DNA of 32,540 nucleotides. Origin: Kiritimatiellia bacterium. GTDB taxonomy: Bacteria > Verrucomicrobiota > Kiritimatiellia > RFP12 > UBA1067. Location: the NCBI GenBank assembly GCA_017405115.1, contig JAFRBA010000126.1, positions 1-32,540 of the forward strand, read 5' to 3'. Below are positions 16,224 through 23,608 of the stretch, piece by piece. The notes below the pieces were generated by a model. The model searched no databases. It saw only the letters and a list, made by a program, of their open reading frames with translations, and was not told where the DNA came from. Numbering within the stretch: the stretch's first letter is position 1; every line of letters starts with the position of its first letter. The position numbers and the translations under genes were made by a program.

Positions 16224-17123
16224 ATGATGGACAACCTCGGAAATAAGTACTTGAAACTTGGTGTCATCGGGCTAAGCGAAGGCAACGGCCACCCGTATTC
16301 GTGGTCGGCGATCTTCAACGGCTGCGACATGGCGTATATGAAGGATTGCGGATTTCCCGTGATTCCGGAATATCTGTCGAGGCAGAAGTTCCCCGACGAC
16401 TGCATCCCGAACGCGCATGTGACGCACATCTGGACGCAGGACCGCGCTGTTTCGGAACATGTGGCAAGAGCCTCGCTCATCCCCAACGTCGTGAATCGTA
16501 TGGAGGACATGATAGGACAGGTAGATGCCGTTCTGCTCGCGCGCGATGATCCGGAAAACCACTACGCGATGGCCAAGCCGTTCATCGAGGCGGGGCTTCC
16601 CATTTACATCGACAAGCCTCTTGCCAAGACAATTCGTGAGGCCGAGGAAATATATGCGCTCGAGAAATATCCTGGTCAGATGTTCACGTGTTCCGCATTG
16701 GCGTATTCCGACGGACTCAATATCGGCGACATCGGCGACATTCGCCACATACAGGCGTTCGTCATCAAGGACTGGAAGAAGTACGCGATACATGTGGTGG
16801 AACCTGCGCTTCATCTGTTTGACTGGCATGCGAAGATCGCTTCCCACAACGTCATAGCAAACGACACGAACAAGATCGTGTCTCTCTCATGGGCGAACGG
16901 GATGACGTCCACCTTCACGACGCTGTATGGCGCTGACTGCGGCTTTCGCATACAGGCTTTTGGAACGAATGGCCACGCCGAAGTTGATTTCGGCGGCACG
17001 TTCTTCATGTTCCGCAACGCGCTGAAGGCGTTTGTCGGCATTGTGCGCGGCGAGCGGAAGAACGAGTCCCGCGAGATCACGATGAAGGTGATGGACATTC
17101 TTGAAAGGGGGAACAGGGGATGA
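16224..17123 (+). CDS. Gfo/Idh/MocA-family oxidoreductase
   Basis: The protein is 299 residues from the ATG at 16224 (or 298 from the next ATG), with AAGGGGG just upstream. The Rossmann start is atypical: LGVIGLSEGNGHPYSW replaces the usual GxGxxG followed by an acidic residue. The family's EKP-type motif is present as DKPLAKT, with K131 in the usual catalytic lysine position. Between them is DAVLLARDDPENHYAMAK, the second cofactor-side strand. The C-terminal half is the usual alpha/beta substrate domain. It probably oxidises or reduces a sugar hydroxyl or an N-acyl sugar with NAD(P). It overlaps the SDR gene by 4 bp. Confidence 0.85.
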   Translation: MMDNLGNKYLKLGVIGLSEGNGHPYSWSAIFNGCDMAYMKDCGFPVIPEYLSRQKFPDDCIPNAHVTHIWTQDRAVSEHVARASLIPNVVNRMEDMIGQVDAVLLARDDPENHYAMAKPFIEAGLPIYIDKPLAKTIREAEEIYALEKYPGQMFTCSALAYSDGLNIGDIGDIRHIQAFVIKDWKKYAIHVVEPALHLFDWHAKIASHNVIANDTNKIVSLSWANGMTSTFTTLYGADCGFRIQAFGTNGHAEVDFGGTFFMFRNALKAFVGIVRGERKNESREITMKVMDILERGNRG

Positions 17124-17857
17124 AAGATGCTGTCCTGATTACCGGCGGAACCGGCAAGATCGGTTCGCGGCTTGTGGCGCATTTCCATTCGCAGGGGCGT
17201 GCCGTCGTGTTCACTTCGCGCAGCGACGAGAACATCGCCAAGGTCGTGTCCGGACGCGAGGGGCTCGTCGGCATCAAGGTGGACTTCAGGGACGAGGCGG
17301 CGGTTGACGTGATAATTGCCGCGCTGAACAGGCTGGACGTCGAGGTGTCCGCGCTCGTGAACAACGCCCGCGACCTGGATGCCCTCGGCGTGGACGAGGA
17401 CGGAACGGTTCCTGGGGCCAACTGGCTTGCGGAGTACCGCATTGACGTGGTGATGCCGTATCAGCTCTCGACTGCCCTGGCGAAGCGCGGGGGCCTGAAG
17501 AAGGTGGTCAACGTGTCGTCCATGTACGGCATGAACTCCTTCAACCCGCATCTCTACGAAGGGCCGTTCCGTCCGCCGCTCCAGTACGCCTGCGCAAAGG
17601 CGGCCCTCATACATCTCACGAAATGCCTCGCAGTGCAGTTCGCGCCGCAGACGATTGCGGTGAACTGCGTCACATACGGCGGAGTGGAGGGGCGCGTAGA
17701 CGACGGCTTCAAGAAACGCTACGCCGAACTCTGCCCAATGGGGCGGATGATGAAGGACGACGAGACGGTCGGCTCCGTGGACTTCCTGCTTTCCGACAAG
17801 GCGGTCTACATCACGGGGCAGAACATTGTCGTTGACGGAGGCTGGAGCATTTGGTGA
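17120..17857 (+). CDS. Short-chain dehydrogenase/reductase (SDR)
   Basis: The protein is 245 residues, a standard length for classical SDRs. It starts at the ATG at 17120, overlapping the upstream stop. The cofactor loop is GGTGKIG at residues 9-15, the NNA motif is at 81-83, the catalytic serine lies in VSSMYG at 132-137, and the Y-x-x-x-K pair is Y156/K160 (QYACAKAAL). The C-terminal part (YITGQNIVVDGGWSIW) is typical. It likely oxidises or reduces a sugar intermediate in the same pathway as the two oxidoreductases upstream. From memory it resembles SDRs encoded with legionaminate and other nonulosonate genes. Its TGA overlaps the GTG start of the symporter. Confidence 0.88.
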   Translation: MKDAVLITGGTGKIGSRLVAHFHSQGRAVVFTSRSDENIAKVVSGREGLVGIKVDFRDEAAVDVIIAALNRLDVEVSALVNNARDLDALGVDEDGTVPGANWLAEYRIDVVMPYQLSTALAKRGGLKKVVNVSSMYGMNSFNPHLYEGPFRPPLQYACAKAALIHLTKCLAVQFAPQTIAVNCVTYGGVEGRVDDGFKKRYAELCPMGRMMKDDETVGSVDFLLSDKAVYITGQNIVVDGGWSIW

Positions 17858-19311
17858 CCTGCGGACTCCGAACTCTGGACTGGGCGATTGTCGTCGCTTA
17901 TCTTGCCGCGATCATCGGGGTGGGTTTTGCGTTTTCGCGACGCAACAAGTCGGCAGACGCGTACTTCAAGGGCGGCGGCAGACTGCCATGGTGGGTGACG
18001 GCGTTTTCAATCTACGCAGCCACGTTCTCCCCGCTCACCTTCCTTGCGATACCGGCGCTCGTCTATGCCACCGACTTGAGCTACTATCCGATTTTCTTTG
18101 GCGCCGTCGTCGCGACGGCGGTGGCGATCAGGTGGTTTCTGCCGTTCTTCCGCTGTGGAGGGTGGGTCAGCGCCTATGAGTATCTTGAGCAGCGGTTCAA
18201 CCTGGCCTGCCGCCTGTTTGCATCTGCGGCGTTCATCCTCTTCATGGTTTCGCTCACCGCGATTGTCGCCTACCTCCCGGCGGTCGCGCTGTCTGCCGTG
18301 TCCGGACTGGACGTGAACCTGTCCATCGTTGTCGTGATGGCGGCGGCGATCGCGTATACTGCCCTAGGCGGCATGGAGGCTCTGGCATGGACTGATATTG
18401 CGCAGACCGTCCTTATCTTCGTGACGATGTTCGCGGTTCTCGGCGTCATCTGCCTTGGGACTGACGGAGGGGTGCGCGGAGTGTTTTCGCTTGCCGCCGC
18501 GCACGGCAAACTTAATGCTTTCGACTTCTCCCCGGTTGTTTCGCGTCCCGGGTTCTGGGTGGTCCTGGTCGGCGGCATGGTCGCAAATCTTGCGACCTAC
18601 ATCTCGGACCAGCGCGTCGTGCAGCGCTACCTGACGGTAAAGGACGTCCCGGCGGCGGCGAAGTCGATGTGGGCGCAGGTTGCGGTTGGCTGCGTGTCGT
18701 CAACGTTCTGCTTCTTCATCGGCCTCGGAATCTGGGCGCACTACCAGTCCAACGGCGGGGACTTTCCGACACTGGCGCGCAACGACCAGATATTCCCGGT
18801 GTTCATCGCGTCGAAGCTGCCGACGGGGCTTGCGGGACTCGCTCTCGCCGGAATCGCCGCCGCATCGGTTTCGACGCTTTCGGCCAACATGAACTCCATG
18901 GCGGCGGCGTTTGCGACTGACTTCTACGGCAGGCTCTTCAAGGGACGCAACGCGCTCCGCTGCGGCAAGGTCGCGAGCCTCGCGTGCGGCGTCCTCGGCT
19001 GTGCGTTCGCCGTTTTCCTCGCCAACGCTAACATAGCCTCGGCCTACGAGCAGTTCCAGCGCTATCTCGGAATGCTCACTGCCGGCCTTGCGTGCCTTTT
19101 CCTGATGGGCCGCTTCATGCCCCGAGTCAACGGCTTCGGCGCGGTATGCGGACTTGCCGCGAACTACGCCGTAGTCTTCGCCCTGGACGCCCTGCCATGG
19201 TCCGGCAAGCCGCATCTGCTGCTTTACGGTCTCTTTGGAATGCTCGTCTGCGTCGTAGTCGCGCTGGCTGCATCGCGGTGTCAGAAGCGCGCCACCCGCT
19301 TTGGAGTGTGA
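17854..19311 (+). CDS. Sodium:solute symporter (SSS family), probable sugar-acid importer
   Basis: The protein is 485 residues. I start at the GTG at 17854, which overlaps the SDR stop as GTGA; a TTG one codon earlier is less likely. It has about 13 membrane segments, beginning LDWAIVVAYLAAIIGVGFAF. Family hallmarks include the RNKSADAYFKGGGRLPWW segment after TM1, YTALGGMEALAWTDIAQT around residue 170, and GLAGLALAGIAAASVSTLSA near residue 330. SSS transporters move sugars, amino acids or sialic acid with Na+; sialic acid (SiaT/NanT-type) members often sit beside NanA, as here. It is the last gene of the probable 6935-19311 operon. A weak GGGG-TCTGT-CCCC hairpin lies at 19322-19334, without a T-tract. 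Confidence 0.88.
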   Translation: MTCGLRTLDWAIVVAYLAAIIGVGFAFSRRNKSADAYFKGGGRLPWWVTAFSIYAATFSPLTFLAIPALVYATDLSYYPIFFGAVVATAVAIRWFLPFFRCGGWVSAYEYLEQRFNLACRLFASAAFILFMVSLTAIVAYLPAVALSAVSGLDVNLSIVVVMAAAIAYTALGGMEALAWTDIAQTVLIFVTMFAVLGVICLGTDGGVRGVFSLAAAHGKLNAFDFSPVVSRPGFWVVLVGGMVANLATYISDQRVVQRYLTVKDVPAAAKSMWAQVAVGCVSSTFCFFIGLGIWAHYQSNGGDFPTLARNDQIFPVFIASKLPTGLAGLALAGIAAASVSTLSANMNSMAAAFATDFYGRLFKGRNALRCGKVASLACGVLGCAFAVFLANANIASAYEQFQRYLGMLTAGLACLFLMGRFMPRVNGFGAVCGLAANYAVVFALDALPWSGKPHLLLYGLFGMLVCVVVALAASRCQKRATRFGV

Positions 19312-19411
19312 GGGGAATGAGGGGGTCTGTCCCCGCATGTGCAGGTCAAAAAGACTGCTGATGGCGGCTTTCGTGGAGCTATCGCATTCGCGCCGACCGG
19401 TTTGTATGAGG

Positions 19412-19427
19412 TTTGTTATGGTATAAT
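19412..19427 (+). promoter_or_regulatory. Promoter core of the lipoprotein/radical SAM/GH127 unit
   Basis: TTTGTTATGGTATAAT ends with a perfect TATAAT at 19422-19427, preceded by TGG as in the other promoter cores of this window. It leaves a leader of about 24 nt. A strong ribosome binding site, GAAAGGAGG (19441-19449), precedes the ATG at 19458. Confidence 0.6.
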
Positions 19428-19457
19428 ATGCCCGTGATACGAAAGGAGGCGGATGCA

Positions 19458-19778
19458 ATGAAGTTGTCGAAGAAGAATGCGTCCCGGCAGCGGGCCCTGC
19501 AAAAGGCAATCGCGTCCGGCAAGGCGCTTGGCGGAATGCTCGTCGGCTTTGCCGCCAGCGTTGTTGGCTGCGTGCCTACGATGGGCAGGTTCCCCGCTCC
19601 GAATAGTCAGGAGAACGCCAAGAACGAGAACACAGAGGTGTTTGTCACCGAAGGTGAAGTTCCGGCGCAAGGGCAGGAACGTCCGAGGACGAATGCTGGT
19701 CGCGAGGCGCAAGGCATGGATTGTGTCCCTCTAGGCGACCGGGTGCCTTTTGAGCACCGCGAGACGCCGAAGAAGTAG
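19458..19778 (+). CDS. Small putative lipoprotein next to a radical SAM gene
   Basis: The protein is 106 residues. The ATG at 19458 sits 8 bp after GAAAGGAGG. The N-terminus is very basic (MKLSKKNASRQRALQKAIAS), followed by a hydrophobic stretch, GGMLVGFAASVVGC, that ends in a lipobox-like cysteine at residue 38. The mature part is short, polar and rich in Gln, Asn, Glu and Pro. It has one more cysteine (GMDCVPLGD). It lies 7 bp before a radical SAM gene and shares its promoter. Pairs of a small lipoprotein and a radical SAM enzyme are known in Bacteroidota, and a substrate or precursor role is possible here. I do not recognise the family with certainty. Confidence 0.75.
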   Translation: MKLSKKNASRQRALQKAIASGKALGGMLVGFAASVVGCVPTMGRFPAPNSQENAKNENTEVFVTEGEVPAQGQERPRTNAGREAQGMDCVPLGDRVPFEHRETPKK

Positions 19779-19785
19779 CCATTCC

Positions 19786-20664
19786 ATGCGCTATCCACGC
19801 CACATGACGCTGGAACTGACGGCGAAGTGCAACTTCCGCTGTCCGTATTGTTATTGCGTGTGGCACGAATGTCCCGCGCTCGCGAAGCCCGAACTTGACG
19901 CGGACGGGTGGGAGGCGATCCTGGACAAGTGCGCGGCGGACGGCGTCAACGACATTCTTTTCACTGGCGGCGAGGTGTTGCTGCGTGACGATCTCTTTGA
20001 TATCCTCAACTATGCGCGTCGCGTCCTGCCGCAAGCGCGGCTCTCGCTTTTCACGAACGCCAGCCGCCTCGACGAAAAGTTGATAAGGCGATTCAAGCGG
20101 ATGAGCGTCCATCTGGCGACATCGCTCCAGGGGCTTCTCACCTACGGCGCGATGACTGGGACGCGCAGAAGCTACAAGAGGCTGCTCGCCGTTGTCGCAA
20201 GGGCGTCCGAGCTGAAGTGGCCGCTGGCGGTCTCGATGACCGTGGCGAAGGCGAACGTGCGCGAGGCGGCGGACATGTTTGCCGCGGCGGCGCTTTCGGG
20301 CGCAAGCACGATTCAGGTGGGGCCTGTGATTCTGGGCGGACGCGCCGCGTCGCACCAGGAACTGATGGTTTCCCGCGAGGAGTGGGAAGAAGTGAAGCGG
20401 CGCATCCGCGCGCTGCCCGACGCGCATGTTCCCTATGCGTTCTGCGACGAGTTCATCTGCGCCTGTCGCGCCGACACACCCAAGCGACTGCTCGACAAGT
20501 GGGGCGGCAGGAACCGCAAGCCGTGTCCGGCGGGCAAGGACTTCGGCGTCATCGGTCCCACCGGCCTCTACCGCACATGCCTCCACACTCTGCCGGGGGC
20601 GGCAAGTTTCGTCCGGGCGCTCCGAGCGGCGGTACAGATCGCCCCGTCGCGCTCTGGGATATGA
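19786..20664 (+). CDS. Radical SAM protein, apparently frameshifted near the C-terminus
   Basis: As read, this is a 292-residue protein starting at the ATG at 19786, 7 bp after the lipoprotein stop. The [4Fe-4S]/SAM motif is CNFRCPYC (C15, C19, C22), followed by FTGGE at 59-63. Later cysteines (CDEFICAC, CPAGKDFG, YRTCLH) suggest an auxiliary cluster region. After a run of five G at 20595-20599 the sequence loses coding character, while the -1 frame continues as GKFRPGAPSGGTDRPVALWD to RKDRFVQ. That frame ends at a TGA (20706-20708) overlapping the next gene's ATG. One missing G would restore a 307-residue protein, so this is a sequencing error, a real mutation or a programmed -1 shift. A peptide- or lipoprotein-modifying role is inferred from context. 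Confidence 0.8.
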   Translation: MRYPRHMTLELTAKCNFRCPYCYCVWHECPALAKPELDADGWEAILDKCAADGVNDILFTGGEVLLRDDLFDILNYARRVLPQARLSLFTNASRLDEKLIRRFKRMSVHLATSLQGLLTYGAMTGTRRSYKRLLAVVARASELKWPLAVSMTVAKANVREAADMFAAAALSGASTIQVGPVILGGRAASHQELMVSREEWEEVKRRIRALPDAHVPYAFCDEFICACRADTPKRLLDKWGGRNRKPCPAGKDFGVIGPTGLYRTCLHTLPGAASFVRALRAAVQIAPSRSGI

Positions 20665-20704
20665 GGATGCGCGGAATCGTGACGAGAAAGGACAGGTTCG
20701 TGCA

Positions 20705-22645
20705 ATGAGAGTTGGCAGGGTTGCGTGTGCTGCGGTTGCGGCGCTTGCGGCGATGGCTGCGGTCGGCGCCGGGGACACGGTGGCGTCGTCCGGGTGGAAT
20801 CCCGCTGAACGCGCGCGGGGCGCGCACAACTGGCAGAAGGTCGATCTTCGCGAGATAAAGGTGCGCGGGGAGATAGGGCGGCGCGTCGACCTGGCCATAT
20901 ACGGCAACCTCCTCAAGATGGAGCTCGAAAAGCAGTTCTTCGAGCACTTCCGCGAGAAGAAGCTGGAAGGCGACTCGGTCGGCACGGGGAAGCTCGTCGA
21001 GTACGCCGTGCGGTTTGCCGCGTATACGCGCGACCCGAAGGTCCTGGCGCTGAAGAAATATGTCGTGGACGAGCTTCTGAAGACGCAGGACGAGGACGGC
21101 TACATAGGCTGCCTCTGCAAGGGCGCGCGTCTCTGGGGGTATTGGGACCTCGCCGAGACGGGGTTCATAATACTGGGTCTCTCGGCGGATCACCGCTATT
21201 TTGGGGAGAAGCGCTCGCTCGCCGCCGCCGAGCGCGCCGCACGGTTCATCATCGACAACTGGAAGACGATGCCGAAGGGATGGGAGACCGCGTGGATATC
21301 GGGGACGGCCGCCGCGGTGGGGCTGTGCTGGGGAATGGAGGCGCTCTACCGCGAGACGGGAGACCGACGGTACCTCGACTTCTGCACGCGCGAACGGAAG
21401 CTCGACACGTGGTACGCCCCGATAACCATAGGTCGCGGCTTCGGCATCCACGGACACAGCGCCACGCACCTCTACCAGTGCATCGTGCAGCTGGAGCTTC
21501 TCGGCAGGCCGACGCCCGCGCTTCGCCGCGCCGCGGACGAGACCGCGGCATTCATGCTGGACGGGGACGGCTCGCTCATCTCTGGCGCGTGCGGGCTCTG
21601 GGAATGCTGGTCGAACGACCAGTGTGGACGCCCGTCGTCCGGCGAGACTTGCTCCACTGCATTCCAGGTCCGGCTCTGGGATCTGCTTGTGCAGTGCTCC
21701 GACACTCCGTCGGCACGTTGGGGCGACGCGCTCGAGCGTACGATGTACAATGCACTTTTCGCGGCTCAGTCGAAGGACGGGCGAAGGATCAGGTACTACG
21801 CCCCGCTGGAGGGACAGAGGATCTACTGGCCGCGCGATACATACTGCTGCCCGAACAACTTCCGGCGGATAATGTCCGAGCTGCCAGAGTACCTGTTCTA
21901 CAAGTCCGGAGACGTCCTCTTCGCCAACCTCTATTCCGAATGCGACCTCGAGACGGATCTCGCCGGGGCGAATGTGAAGGTTGAGGAGCGCACGTCGTAT
22001 CCGTCGGATGGAAGGGTGGAGTTCACGATCGATCCCGGAAGGCCAAGGACGTTCGGGTTTGCGGTGCGCGTGCCTGGCTGGTGCGAGTCTCCGACGCTCG
22101 TTGCGGACGGCGAGCGGGTGGAGGCACGCCCGGGCACGGTGGCTGTCGTCCGCCGCGAATGGAAGAGCGGGTCGAAGGTCGTGCTGGAGCTTCCCATGCG
22201 GCTCAGGGTCATCGCCGGACGGCAGCGCCAGACGGGCCGCGCGGCGTTTCTGCGCGGGCCGGTTCTGTACGCGCTCAACCCCGTGCTGAACGGCGGCGGA
22301 GAGGCGTCCGAGGCGGAGGCGAAGTCGCATGAGGTGACGGCCGAGGAGCAGAAGGCGGCCAATCTGCGGAAGTTCTTCGCCAAGGATCCCGCCGACTACT
22401 GCGGCGAGATGATGGTCGACGCGGCGACTGCGAATGTCGTCGCCGACGATTCGGTCCGCCCCGGGGGCACCGCGGTTGAAGTGCGCGCCGCGACGGTCGG
22501 CCATGCCGTCGGCGTCACGGACGCGAACGGCTGCACGATACGCCTGACGGAATACCCCGACTGCGACGCGAACGCCACCTACTTCCGGATACTGGATCCT
22601 GCTGTCGCCGAGCCCGACCCGCTGTTCACCGGTTCGGCCAGATAG
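20705..22645 (+). CDS. GH127-family glycosidase (beta-L-arabinofuranosidase-like, DUF1680)
   Basis: The protein is 646 residues from the ATG at 20705. It has a signal peptide (MRVGRVACAAVAALAAMAAVGA). The zinc-thiolate site of GH127 is recognisable: ETC at 314-316 and CCPNN at 381-385, matching Glu338, Cys340, Cys417 (nucleophile) and Cys418 of the characterised enzyme HypBA1. The N-terminal three-fifths is an (alpha/alpha)6 barrel (LLKTQDEDGYIGC, GHSATHLYQC) and the rest is beta-sandwich. The family removes beta-L-arabinofuranose, though many members have other substrates. The start overlaps the stop of the frame-restored radical SAM gene. The TAG at 22643-22645 is followed in frame by 28 more coding-like codons (see 22646-22732). 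Confidence 0.88.
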   Translation: MRVGRVACAAVAALAAMAAVGAGDTVASSGWNPAERARGAHNWQKVDLREIKVRGEIGRRVDLAIYGNLLKMELEKQFFEHFREKKLEGDSVGTGKLVEYAVRFAAYTRDPKVLALKKYVVDELLKTQDEDGYIGCLCKGARLWGYWDLAETGFIILGLSADHRYFGEKRSLAAAERAARFIIDNWKTMPKGWETAWISGTAAAVGLCWGMEALYRETGDRRYLDFCTRERKLDTWYAPITIGRGFGIHGHSATHLYQCIVQLELLGRPTPALRRAADETAAFMLDGDGSLISGACGLWECWSNDQCGRPSSGETCSTAFQVRLWDLLVQCSDTPSARWGDALERTMYNALFAAQSKDGRRIRYYAPLEGQRIYWPRDTYCCPNNFRRIMSELPEYLFYKSGDVLFANLYSECDLETDLAGANVKVEERTSYPSDGRVEFTIDPGRPRTFGFAVRVPGWCESPTLVADGERVEARPGTVAVVRREWKSGSKVVLELPMRLRVIAGRQRQTGRAAFLRGPVLYALNPVLNGGGEASEAEAKSHEVTAEEQKAANLRKFFAKDPADYCGEMMVDAATANVVADDSVRPGGTAVEVRAATVGHAVGVTDANGCTIRLTEYPDCDANATYFRILDPAVAEPDPLFTGSAR

Positions 22646-22732
22646 CAGAGCAAGCTGCGCGTCAAGAAGGGCCGGCGCATGACGGTTTCGTTCAAGGCCC
22701 GCGGATTCGACGATCCCGAAGAGGACTACTAG
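22646..22732 (+). other. Coding-like in-frame extension after the GH127 TAG stop
   Basis: Directly after the TAG, the same frame runs 28 codons to a second TAG at 22730-22732. Third positions are G or C in most of these codons, as in real genes here, and the encoded tail is charged (SKLRVKKGRRMTVSFK, then ARGFDDPEEDY). It could be a nonsense-mutated C-terminus, readthrough, or the surviving tail of a deleted gene. Confidence 0.4.
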
Positions 22733-22762
22733 CGGGCAGAACTCGTGGGGACCTGCGGGGGA

Positions 22763-23023
22763 TTATATGAGGAGCGGCGGGGGCGGCAGGGAGAACGCCG
22801 CGTTGACGAGCTGCCCGAGCTTGTCGTTGCGAGCCGCGTCTTCGTCCGGAAAGTCTATCGCCGAGATTTCCCCAGGCGCCGACGGCTCCGCAGATTTGAT
22901 CGTCAGGTTGTCGTCCCGCCTAGCGGTCGCTTTCGTATGCTCTGCCGCGGCAACCCCCGTATCGTCTACGGTGCCGAGAACCGCCTTGTTCGCGTTTGCA
23001 TTGATGCTGATGTTCATGTCCAT
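22763..23023 (-). CDS. Small protein (86 aa) at the end of the T3SS export operon
   Basis: The start ATG at 23023-23021 is preceded by a strong ribosome binding site, GAAAGGAGC, 7 bp away, which is why I prefer this strand over open frames on the other. The protein begins MDMNISINANANKAVLG, is polar in the middle, and ends with a short helix-like segment and prolines (DKLGQLVNAAFSLPPPPLLI). It has no membrane segment and no cysteine. It lies 61 bp after the ECF sigma factor gene. It could be a secreted T3SS component, an effector or a regulator of the sigma factor; I do not recognise it. Confidence 0.65.
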   Translation of the reverse strand: MDMNISINANANKAVLGTVDDTGVAAAEHTKATARRDDNLTIKSAEPSAPGEISAIDFPDEDAARNDKLGQLVNAAFSLPPPPLLI

Positions 23024-23084
23024 TGTCTTGCTCCTTTCGCTGGGGATACACGGGGAAATCGAAAAGGTTACGATTATTTTAGAG

Positions 23085-23597
23085 TCAGACCTTGAGGTCG
23101 GCGAGAATCTCGCGCAGTTTTTCCTTCGCCCTGAAGATGCGCACCTTCACTAAGTTCTCGGAAACGCCGGTTTCGTGGGCTATTTCGCGAATTGACAGTT
23201 CGCCGATCTGGAAGAGCGTATATGCCTCGCGCAGGATGGGCGGAAGCTTGGCAAACGCTGCGGTAAGTCTGCGGCGGAGGTATGCGAGGTCCGACGGGAG
23301 CGTAGTGTCGCCTGGAGACTCGACTCCCGCGCCGCCTGCGGCGGTGTCGTCGGTGATTTCCTCTACGAACGTGAGCCTTTTGTCGTCTCGCACGCGGTTC
23401 TTGCGCAGGTTTCTCGCCATCGTGAAGACGAGGCCCGACACTGCGGAGTCATTGTCGCGGAGGTCGTCTCGCATCTTCCAGAGCTTTGCGAAGACATCCT
23501 GCACTATGTCGCAGGCGTCGTTATACGGCGATCCGGTGGCGACAAGCCAGTTCGTAAGTTTCGGTGCTATGGCGTTGTAGAGTTCTTCGATTGTCAT
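23085..23597 (-). CDS. ECF-type RNA polymerase sigma factor
   Basis: The protein is 170 residues, normal for ECF sigma factors. Its ATG at 23597 has AAGGAAC upstream. Region 2 is seen as NDACDIVQDVFAKLWKMRDD followed by FTMARNLRKNRVRDDKR. Region 4 is seen as LREAYTLFQIGELSIREIA then ETGVSENLVKVRIFRAKEKL, a helix-turn-helix that reads the -35 element. It starts 11 bp after the stop of sctU on the same strand, so it is probably co-transcribed with the export apparatus. No membrane-bound anti-sigma factor is next to it. HrpL, the ECF sigma factor of plant-pathogen T3SSs, is a functional precedent for an ECF factor controlling secretion. Confidence 0.9.
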   Translation of the reverse strand: MTIEELYNAIAPKLTNWLVATGSPYNDACDIVQDVFAKLWKMRDDLRDNDSAVSGLVFTMARNLRKNRVRDDKRLTFVEEITDDTAAGGAGVESPGDTTLPSDLAYLRRRLTAAFAKLPPILREAYTLFQIGELSIREIAHETGVSENLVKVRIFRAKEKLREILADLKV

Positions 23598-23608
23598 GGC
23601 GGTGTTCC

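Noticed and set aside
19312..19334. Hairpin GGGG-TCTGT-CCCC as terminator of the sugar operon
   Set aside because: The stem is only 4 bp and no T-tract follows, so I do not call a terminator.
20549..22504. A 651-codon minus-strand frame opposite the GH127 gene
   Set aside because: The GH127 zinc-site residues and signal peptide on the plus strand are decisive; the antisense frame is Arg/His/Pro-rich shadow.
22745..23153. Plus-strand frames over the 86-aa minus-strand gene
   Set aside because: They lack a ribosome binding site and overlap the ECF gene end, while the minus-strand frame has GAAAGGAGC at proper spacing.
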